Positions 7,779 through 12,354 of a stretch of 12,354 nt of DNA are shown in pieces; the stretch's first letter is position 1; each line of letters begins with the position of its first letter. Both the position numbers and the translations under genes were made by a program. The stretch lies in contig CAMLRB010000104.1 of assembly GCA_946482295.1 (NCBI GenBank), forward strand, positions 1 through 12,354. The letters are read 5' to 3'. The stretch is from an uncultured Bacteriovorax sp. (lineage in GTDB: Bacteria > Bdellovibrionota > Bacteriovoracia > Bacteriovoracales > Bacteriovoracaceae). Under the pieces are notes generated by a model. It did no database searches. It was not told the origin of the DNA and saw nothing but the letters and a program-made list of their open reading frames with translations.

Positions 7779-7784
7779 CCAGCA

Positions 7785-7961
7785 ATGAAAATGAAACAAT
7801 TTCTCAAGAATCAAAAAGGCCAAGGGGTCATGGAGTACGTCATCGTTTGTAGTTTGGTAGGGGTTATCTGTCTGACAGCAGTCAAAGGTTTCGGAAAAGT
7901 TATCCAGGAACGAGTGGAGGATATGAAAGAGCAAATCTCAGAGCATATCGAAAACAAGTGA
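7785..7961 (+). CDS. flp: Flp-type (class III/IVb) major pilin
   Basis: This is a 58-residue Flp prepilin, the fibre subunit of a Tad pilus. A short basic leader (MKMKQFLKNQKG) ends in Gly12. The mature protein would begin QGVMEYVIVCSLVGVICLTA, with Glu at +5 and Tyr at +6, the hallmark of Flp pilins, followed by one hydrophobic helix. The last 25 residues are charged and helical (KVIQERVEDMKEQISEHIENK). Cleavage by a TadV-type prepilin peptidase is expected, but no peptidase gene is in the window. A Cys at position 22 in the membrane helix is unusual. The gene follows a sigma54 promoter and a perfect ribosome-binding site, and its TGA stop overlaps the next ATG (TGATG). A second in-frame ATG at 7791 would shorten the leader by two residues only. 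Confidence 0.92.
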   Translation: MKMKQFLKNQKGQGVMEYVIVCSLVGVICLTAVKGFGKVIQERVEDMKEQISEHIENK

Positions 7962-8704
7962 TGATTCTCAATTACGTCCTCTGCACCAGCATTCTCATAG
8001 TGTCGGCCACTCAAATGGCCGACCTTTTTCTAAAGGCCGATAAAACGCTCAACCAAACTAAAAAAGATTTCATCGAGAAGACTCGCGAAACTCACATCAG
8101 AGGTAGTCTTTCCCTTATGGGTGCCATTTTCACTGTCATGTTTTCGGCCCTCCTACTCTTTTTTGTTACCAAATTCAAAATTGAGCTCACAGAAGCTCGC
8201 TACCGCAAAACAAGCTATTTATGCATGAACGAGCTCAATATCAAAACAGAAAATTATATTTTCGATATGACCGCTTTCAACTGGCTTCTACGAACGGCCT
8301 ATGCGGCCACGATGACCGCCAATCCCACCAGTCTCGCGGCCTTTAAAGCATTAACAATCGCTCGAAATGCTCGCCATGGTCATTATCTTTCAGAGCTTCT
8401 CAAGACTAAATTTTGCACGGTGGAGATGGCCCAGGGATATCTCCGAAACCTTCCTTATAAAACCAAAAAAATGGTCATACTCGAAACCAATATTGATCAA
8501 ACGACATTCGTGAGGGAAAAACAATGGACTATCAAACTCTTCAAACTTCCCTCTGGCATACGCTTAAAAAATGCCTTTTCACTACACACTACATTTCATT
8601 TGCAAGGATCGTTCGAACCAAATCTCAAAGTGGAAACAGAAGAAAAAACCAACAGGGTTTTTTCGAAATTGAAATGGCGGTCTGGATCTCATTCATTCTT
8701 TTGA
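7961..8704 (+). CDS. Two-TM TadE/TadG-like protein of the Tad locus, function unknown
   Basis: The 247-residue product is not one I can assign firmly. It has a hydrophobic N-terminus (ILNYVLCTSILIVSA, residues 2-16), a charged stretch, then a second hydrophobic segment (about 49-70) preceded by HIRG. That is the arrangement of TadE/TadG minor pilins, where a Gly precedes the helix, but there is no Glu at +5 (SLSLM follows the Gly). After the helix comes ELTEARYRKTSYLCMNELNI and an Ala-rich helical region, then a strand-rich C-terminal part (WTIKLFKLP, SLHTTFHLQGSF). The ATG at 7961 overlaps the pilin stop by 1 nt; GTG at 7958 is an alternative. The last 181 nt overlap the next gene. Its position directly after flp, between pilin and secretin, argues for a structural pilus component. 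Confidence 0.72.
   Translation: MILNYVLCTSILIVSATQMADLFLKADKTLNQTKKDFIEKTRETHIRGSLSLMGAIFTVMFSALLLFFVTKFKIELTEARYRKTSYLCMNELNIKTENYIFDMTAFNWLLRTAYAATMTANPTSLAAFKALTIARNARHGHYLSELLKTKFCTVEMAQGYLRNLPYKTKKMVILETNIDQTTFVREKQWTIKLFKLPSGIRLKNAFSLHTTFHLQGSFEPNLKVETEEKTNRVFSKLKWRSGSHSFF
8512..8516 (+). promoter_or_regulatory. Internal Shine-Dalgarno for the overlapping prepilin-like gene
   Basis: GAGGG followed by a 7-nt A-rich spacer precedes the ATG at 8524, inside the coding region of the previous gene. Good spacing and sequence make this the main evidence that the overlapping frame is translated from 8524. Confidence 0.55.
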
Positions 8705-8874
8705 TTCTTGGTGGCTTTATTCATATCTATAAAGACTTTCAAAAAGAACATATTAATCTCTCGAAGGAGTTTACGCATGAATGGGATCAGCTCGAATCTA
8801 AAAGAAGAACTAAAAAAAAGCAGTCAGAACAAAAATCGCGAGAAAATAAAATTCCTCGTAGCACTTCTGATTAG
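8524..8874 (+). CDS. Class III prepilin-like (minor pilin) protein, nested start
   Basis: This 116-residue frame begins within the preceding gene and overlaps it by 181 nt. From residue 41 it reads KNQQG then FFEIEMAVWISFILLILGG. That is a Gly45 cleavage site with Glu at +5 followed by a membrane helix, the signature for prepilin peptidase processing in TadE/TadF-type minor pilins. A charged helical tail follows (YKDFQKEHINLSKEF, then a Lys/Arg/Ser-rich end). The leader, about 45 residues, is long. No ATG, GTG or TTG lies between 8524 and the cleavage site in this frame, so 8524, with GAGGG 7 nt upstream, is the best start. A frameshift in the A6 or T6 runs near 8650-8670 joining it to the previous gene is an alternative, but it would put the cleavage site mid-protein. 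The 3' end overlaps the next gene by 98 nt. Confidence 0.68.
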   Translation: MDYQTLQTSLWHTLKKCLFTTHYISFARIVRTKSQSGNRRKNQQGFFEIEMAVWISFILLILGGFIHIYKDFQKEHINLSKEFTHEWDQLESKRRTKKKQSEQKSRENKIPRSTSD

Positions 8875-9262
8875 CAATGCGCTGGTCGCGATGTTGTGCC
8901 TACCTTCAAACGAAACTAAAATCATGATTCAGAAAAAAAGAGAACTTCACGCTGGCCATCAGCTCCTTGAACTCACTCTCAATCCCCTTCTGGCAATAGA
9001 AGACTCAAAACGCCCACTAGCAGTAACACTTCTCTCTGCTGATAAAAAAACATTGGTACAGAAGGCCTGGCTCCATGAAGAGGTCCTGACAAAAGATCAT
9101 TCTCTTTCGCCTAAAAGACGATTCAAAATTGAAATACCAGAGAGTGAATTGTTAAAACTCTCCCCTTTCGAAGATGCTCTCGTGATAGCTGTTCCTCATA
9201 TTCAAAAAGTTGTTATGGCCAAAAAAATGGCGAGGAGATCTCAATATGAAATTAATCTTTAG
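8777..9262 (+). CDS. Single-TM protein of the Tad locus, possible CpaB-position protein
   Basis: The 161-residue product has a polar, Lys-rich N-terminus (MNGISSNLKEELKKSSQNKN) and one membrane helix (about residues 26-43, KFLVALLISNALVAMLCLP). About 115 periplasmic residues follow, with strand-like segments (PLAVTLLSADKKTLVQ, RRFKIEIPESELL, DALVIAVPHIQKVV). I do not recognise the family. In standard Tad operons the gene before the secretin is cpaB/rcpC, an anchored periplasmic protein with SAF domains. This protein has the right topology and position but is about 100 residues short and shows no clear SAF motif. The start at 8777 has GAAGGAG 7 nt upstream; an upstream in-frame GTG/ATG-type extension to 8708 would put basic nonsense-like sequence ahead of the helix. 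It overlaps the preceding gene by 98 nt and the next by 17 nt. Confidence 0.75.
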   Translation: MNGISSNLKEELKKSSQNKNREKIKFLVALLISNALVAMLCLPSNETKIMIQKKRELHAGHQLLELTLNPLLAIEDSKRPLAVTLLSADKKTLVQKAWLHEEVLTKDHSLSPKRRFKIEIPESELLKLSPFEDALVIAVPHIQKVVMAKKMARRSQYEINL

Positions 9263-9602
9263 CTCCGTTCTTTTTATTCTTATAGCGAATGATCTTCTCG
9301 CTAGAGACATCATCCTTGTTGAAAATCTAGCGACAAAAGAAGAAGGTCAGATGCTTCTTAAAATTTTAGAGATGAAATTTAAAATTCCCCATTCCATGCT
9401 GACATTCAAAGACACTCAAAAGTGCTCTTTAAAAACAGAAGCGATCATGCATCTGTGTTTGCAACAAAATGGCGAGTTGGATGTTTTGAAAGTGAATCGA
9501 TATGTCGTGAATAATTCTTTGAGTTCTTTTTTTGAAGATGATCTTGCGATCATTGAGCAGCTTGAAAAGAAAGATCAGAAAAATGAAGGAGCAAAACTAT
9601 GA
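9246..9602 (+). CDS. Small exported protein with two cysteines, unknown function
   Basis: The 118-residue product carries a typical signal peptide (MKLIFSSVLFILIANDLLA, cut near residue 19 before RDIILVE). The mature part of about 99 residues is mixed alpha/beta with two cysteines 13 residues apart (KCSLKTEAIMHLCLQ), probably a periplasmic disulfide. It ends in a charged tail (IIEQLEKKDQKNEGAKL). No family is recognised. The start is set by GAGGAG at 9232-9237, 8 nt before the ATG. Its stop overlaps the secretin start (ATGA), so the two should be made together. By position it could be a secretin-assembly partner, as small exported proteins (RcpB-like or pilotin-like) often are in Tad systems, but it has no lipobox and this is inference. 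Confidence 0.75.
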   Translation: MKLIFSSVLFILIANDLLARDIILVENLATKEEGQMLLKILEMKFKIPHSMLTFKDTQKCSLKTEAIMHLCLQQNGELDVLKVNRYVVNNSLSSFFEDDLAIIEQLEKKDQKNEGAKL

Positions 9603-11224
9603 CGCTAGTAAAGGTCGGAACAAAACTTTGCCGCTACGAAAGTAGCGGCAAAACGAGAACTTACTTAGAAGCCGCTGCCGCGTGGATAGCGAACTTTGGA
9701 GTCGTTCCTTTATTTCTGTTGGCAGCTTTTCTTTTAGCACCAGCATTTTTCTTTTTTCTTAATCTTCTGTTGTTTGTAACACATGTTCTTGAAACCATTC
9801 GACAACTCCTCTATTCCTACAACGGTGAAATTCACATCAGCGGTCGTAGACTCAACACTATTAAATTTAATTTGGCACAATATTCGGGCTTTAAGCCCTC
9901 TTTTGTACCGATTTTCCATCCTTGTGTCAAAGGAATAGTAGGACTTTTCCCGCTTATTATCTTTCTCGCTGCGCCATTAAGCGCACAAACACTAAAAGAG
10001 ACTCAGAAGGACTTCATCATAGCCAAGGGCGAAAGTTTCACTTTACCACTTCCTGCGATGAAAAAGTTCAATGTCGGAAATAAGGAAATTCTCAGCTACC
10101 GCTTTGATGAACGAAAAAAAGAGCTCATTGTAAGAGGGGCCAAACTTGGCCACACTGAAATTTTAGTTTGGAACCAGGGCCAGGCAGGGGCCTCTAAACA
10201 TCAGGTATTTGTCATCAGCAAGATTCAAGAGGCCAAATATCTCCAGCTCGCCGAACTTCTCGGTAGTTTGGGAATTAGCACCCAAATGCACATTCCTCAT
10301 TTAAAAACTGCCGGGGAAATCAATTCGCTTAAACAATTTATTCAATACAAAAAAATAGAGGCGAAAAATCGCGACATCATTTTAGACGGGATGACAATCA
10401 ACACCCAAGTTAAGAACGAAATCATCGCCCAGATTTACCACGCCTTTTTCAATGATTACAAAGAGAACATTCGTTGTGATGTTTCACTTAGTGATATTCA
10501 ATGTTCATATCCATCCAATGATCCTCCATCGGAAACATTAAAAAAGCAGCTCTCAGAAAAATGGGGAGTTCGTTTTGTAGAACGCAGTGATCAACGTTCA
10601 CTTAAAAACTATTCGTTTAAATTGCGTCTCATTCAGCTCGAACAACTCGACGGTGAAGAACTTCGTCTGGGGCTGGAGCAATTGAGTGCAAGCTTGGGTG
10701 ATCTCATTCGACTCCCACTTCGAACTGTTGTAGAAAAAAATGCGGTCCTTCTCGCACAGAAAAAAGTAAAAATGAACACACTCGCTGAACCTCAAGGACT
10801 GATTCGTCCCATGAGTCCTGCTGAATTTCAAATAGGTGCTGATGTTCCCTATCAAAGTGTGAGTGCAAATGGAATGGTCGCTCAAACTCAGTGGCAATTC
10901 GCTGGCCTTAAAGTCAAAATTAAAATTGAAAACATGGGCGACAAAATTCGCGTGGACTATGAAACCGAACTTACGCGTCCGTCTCCCGGTTCGAATGGAT
11001 CTCAAGTCAGCATCAGCGGTAACAAAGAAAAATCTTCTATTGTCTTAGGCCTTGCAGAAGCGACCCAAATGTTTCAGGTGTCGCTAAAAACCGATGCGAG
11101 TGGTGTAGATCAAATGCCCTTTCTTCACCACATTCCCCTCTTAGGCGAGCTGTTTAAATCAAAAAGCAGTCAGAGCAATTTTAAACTTATTACTGGCATT
11201 ATTGAGATTAGCGAACATGAATAA
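9599..11224 (+). CDS. cpaC: CpaC/RcpA-like Tad secretin with an extra N-terminal membrane module
   Basis: Secretins form the outer-membrane pore through which the Tad pilus passes. The C-terminal half of this 541-residue protein shows secretin features: RPMSPAEFQIGADVPY (the A-x-F-x-x-G-G-x-x-P-type strand), FAGLKVKIKIENMGDKIRVDYETELT, and the closing HHIPLLGELFKSK. Residues about 138-195 (IIAKGESFTLPLPAMKKFNVGN through LIVRGAKLGHTEILVWN) match the N-terminal domain of CpaC-type secretins. The oddity is the first 130 residues. A long hydrophobic stretch at 33-62, a polar basic stretch at 68-107, and then a second hydrophobic segment ending APLSAQ (113-130) looks like the true signal peptide. 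AAGGAG 7 nt upstream supports the ATG at 9599, and there is no usual start codon near residue 105. It overlaps the next gene by 8 nt. Confidence 0.85.
   Translation: MTLVKVGTKLCRYESSGKTRTYLEAAAAWIANFGVVPLFLLAAFLLAPAFFFFLNLLLFVTHVLETIRQLLYSYNGEIHISGRRLNTIKFNLAQYSGFKPSFVPIFHPCVKGIVGLFPLIIFLAAPLSAQTLKETQKDFIIAKGESFTLPLPAMKKFNVGNKEILSYRFDERKKELIVRGAKLGHTEILVWNQGQAGASKHQVFVISKIQEAKYLQLAELLGSLGISTQMHIPHLKTAGEINSLKQFIQYKKIEAKNRDIILDGMTINTQVKNEIIAQIYHAFFNDYKENIRCDVSLSDIQCSYPSNDPPSETLKKQLSEKWGVRFVERSDQRSLKNYSFKLRLIQLEQLDGEELRLGLEQLSASLGDLIRLPLRTVVEKNAVLLAQKKVKMNTLAEPQGLIRPMSPAEFQIGADVPYQSVSANGMVAQTQWQFAGLKVKIKIENMGDKIRVDYETELTRPSPGSNGSQVSISGNKEKSSIVLGLAEATQMFQVSLKTDASGVDQMPFLHHIPLLGELFKSKSSQSNFKLITGIIEISEHE
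9627..9652 (+). other. Perfect 11-bp hairpin with GAAA tetraloop inside the secretin 5' coding region
   Basis: TTTGCCGCTAC (9627-9637), GAAA, GTAGCGGCAAA (9642-9652): a perfect stem capped by a GNRA-type loop, starting 29 nt after the A of the secretin ATG. No U-run follows on either strand, so it is not a standard intrinsic terminator. It could slow ribosomes, act as an mRNA stability or processing site, or set secretin dosage relative to upstream genes. Confidence 0.7.
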
Positions 11225-12308
11225 TTTATTGGTTCAATACAAAGACGACATTCTCCTCATTTTTAAAGAGCACTACCGAAGGCTCATTACAAAATCTAGT
11301 CAGGTGTCATTCGATGAAATTCTCCTGCTCACGCTTAAAGAATTGAATCTCTCAAAAGGAACAAGAGAAGAAACTCACTACCTCGAAGAATGGTTCAACA
11401 GAGTTCATCATCAAAGTTATCTCAATGAGTTGATTCAAGATCCATTTTTAGAAATCCTCTTTCACTCACCTCATCTCTGTCAGATCATCTCGTTCAGTGA
11501 GCGACAGGAGCGCAAGATAAACTCCCTTTCTCAAGAGGAATTTCAATTGAGTCTCGAGGTGATGACACTGAAACAAAACATCACCTGGAACTTTAATGAA
11601 CCATTTGCCAGTTTTATGTTCACTAAAAATGGGCTTGAAATGCGCGCCACACTTGTACACGCTTCCACTTCGGCCGAATCGCAATCAAAACTTTTCCTTC
11701 GAAGGATAGAAGGCGATCGCCCCTCGCTCGATCTCTTTGAACTTAATCCGAATGTTTTGGAAATGGTCACCAGTCTGGTCAAACAAAAAAAGAATGTGCT
11801 CATCTCAGGTGGAACAGGTTCTGGAAAAACGACCTTTCTTCGAAGTTTGGTTCAACTTATTCCGCATAATGAACATCTTGTTGTTCTTGAAGATACGCAT
11901 GAAATTTTAAAGCAGCATCCAGGACAGACTGCTTTTTTAGCTGTCAAAGATCAACCAGGAAAAACTTTAAAAGATTACTGTGCGTATTCGCTTAGAATGA
12001 GCCCGGATCGCATTGTAGTGGGCGAAATGCGCTCGACGGAAGTGGTGCCCTTTCTGCTGGCAATGAATACCGGCCACAAAGGATTGATGAGCACCATTCA
12101 CGCAAGCTCCGGTGTTGATGCTCTCAACAGAATTGCACTTCTTTTCACTCTCTTTTCTGAAAGTGCCGATCTCTCCTACTCGCTTGTCATGAAACTTGTT
12201 TGTAAAAACATTGATTATGTCGTGCATATGGAAGATAAACGCGTGAAAGAAATATGCAGGGTCATCGACTCAGAAAACGAGACCCCGTTTTATGAGCAAA
12301 TCCTATAA
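11217..12308 (+). CDS. cpaF: Tad pilus assembly/secretion ATPase (CpaF/TadA)
   Basis: CpaF/TadA is the hexameric cytoplasmic ATPase that drives Tad pilus assembly. The 363-residue protein has all family motifs: Walker A GGTGSGKT (about 198-205), Asp box VVLEDTHE (about 222-229), Walker B DRIVVGEMR (about 264-272) and His box GHKGLMSTIHASS (about 286-298). The N-terminal part (1-165) is a helix-rich domain followed by the short MTLKQNITWNFNEPFASF region before the core. It is shorter than many CpaF proteins, mainly at the N-terminus. I prefer the ATG at 11217, which overlaps the secretin stop by 8 nt, over a TTG at 11202. The ribosome-binding site is weak (GAGATTAG), in line with coupling. No tadZ/cpaE lies between secretin and ATPase, and tadB/tadC are not visible before the window ends. 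Confidence 0.95.
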   Translation: MNNLLVQYKDDILLIFKEHYRRLITKSSQVSFDEILLLTLKELNLSKGTREETHYLEEWFNRVHHQSYLNELIQDPFLEILFHSPHLCQIISFSERQERKINSLSQEEFQLSLEVMTLKQNITWNFNEPFASFMFTKNGLEMRATLVHASTSAESQSKLFLRRIEGDRPSLDLFELNPNVLEMVTSLVKQKKNVLISGGTGSGKTTFLRSLVQLIPHNEHLVVLEDTHEILKQHPGQTAFLAVKDQPGKTLKDYCAYSLRMSPDRIVVGEMRSTEVVPFLLAMNTGHKGLMSTIHASSGVDALNRIALLFTLFSESADLSYSLVMKLVCKNIDYVVHMEDKRVKEICRVIDSENETPFYEQIL

Positions 12309-12354
12309 GTAGTGCTCAACAAGAATGTCGTGTGCCTTTAAGAGCACGGCATTT
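12303..12354 (-). CDS. Possible C-terminal end of a convergent gene (runs off right edge)
   Basis: On the minus strand the frame ending in TAG at 12305-12303 is open to the edge and reads NAVLLKAHDILVEHYL. It would overlap the ATPase stop by 6 nt. Seventeen codons are too few to identify. A competing plus-strand reading begins with ATG at 12325 (MSCAFKSTAF, open to the edge) and would be the next Tad gene, but it has no clear ribosome-binding site. The same bases also fold into an imperfect hairpin (see findings). Confidence 0.3.
   Translation of the reverse strand, partial: NAVLLKAHDILVEHYL

Noticed and set aside
7740..7784. N-terminal extension of the Flp pilin from TTG at 7740
   Set aside because: The TTG is part of the sigma54 -24 element, and the perfect SD is 6 nt before the ATG at 7785, giving the usual short leader.
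8708..8776. Upstream extension of the single-TM gene to 8708
   Set aside because: The added residues are basic and lack a ribosome-binding site, while GAAGGAG 7 nt before 8777 gives a normal start.
9627..9652. Intrinsic terminator
   Set aside because: No U-run follows the hairpin on either strand, and the reading frame continues through it.
10139..10152. Short inverted repeat GGCCAA-AC-TTGGCC inside the secretin gene
   Set aside because: A 6-bp arm with a 2-nt loop cannot form a useful hairpin; it is explained by the general GGCC excess.
10598..11005. 135-codon open frame on the minus strand antisense to the secretin
   Set aside because: Its translation is rich in F, H and R without domain logic, it has no ribosome-binding site, and the plus frame clearly encodes the secretin domain.
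1..12354. CRISPR array, tRNA, rRNA, insertion sequence or phage attachment site
   Set aside because: No spaced direct repeats, no cloverleaf sequences, no transposase or integrase frames, and no terminal repeats were seen.

Overview
The window looks like chromosomal DNA of a Gram-negative predatory-type bacterium, most plausibly Bdellovibrionota in the broad Bacteriovorax/Bdellovibrio sense. The grounds are LPS precursor synthesis (kdsB), outer-membrane export (TolC family, a beta-barrel protein), a divergent Tad/Flp pilus locus, many secreted proteins without recognisable family, and moderately AT-rich DNA with a marked excess of GGCC. The taxonomic call is inference; there is no rRNA or tRNA in the window.

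Left part (1-2104): on the minus strand kdsB (CMP-Kdo synthetase) overlaps and precedes pyrG (CTP synthase), which runs off the left edge. CTP made by PyrG is the substrate of KdsB, so the pair is a functional couplet. A 46-nt gap containing a perfect 26-nt inverted repeat with face-to-face TATAAT boxes separates kdsB from a divergent small exported coiled-coil protein.

Middle (2180-5881, plus strand): a TolC-family outer-membrane efflux/secretion protein with a long acidic N-terminal linker, an adjacent 214-residue outer-membrane beta-barrel candidate, and purB (adenylosuccinate lyase). purB abuts, tail to tail with no spacer, a minus-strand pair: a membrane-anchored SPOR-domain protein followed by mannose-1-phosphate guanylyltransferase (GDP-mannose synthesis). 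The SPOR gene appears to have a sigma70-type promoter placed so that its transcript would be leaderless.

Right part (7740-12308, plus strand): a compact Tad-type pilus operon of seven overlapping or nearly overlapping genes. It starts with a 58-residue Flp pilin behind a good sigma54 (-24/-12) promoter and a perfect Shine-Dalgarno. Next come a two-TM TadE/TadG-like protein, a class III prepilin-like protein whose start lies inside the preceding gene, a single-TM protein, a small exported two-cysteine protein, a CpaC-like secretin with an unusual N-terminal membrane module ahead of its signal-peptide-like segment, and the CpaF/TadA ATPase. Within this run I see no TadV, no recognisable CpaB SAF domain and no TadZ between secretin and ATPase, so this is a divergent Tad variant. 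The four small middle genes are the least explained material in the window. The last 46 bases may hold the end of a convergent gene.
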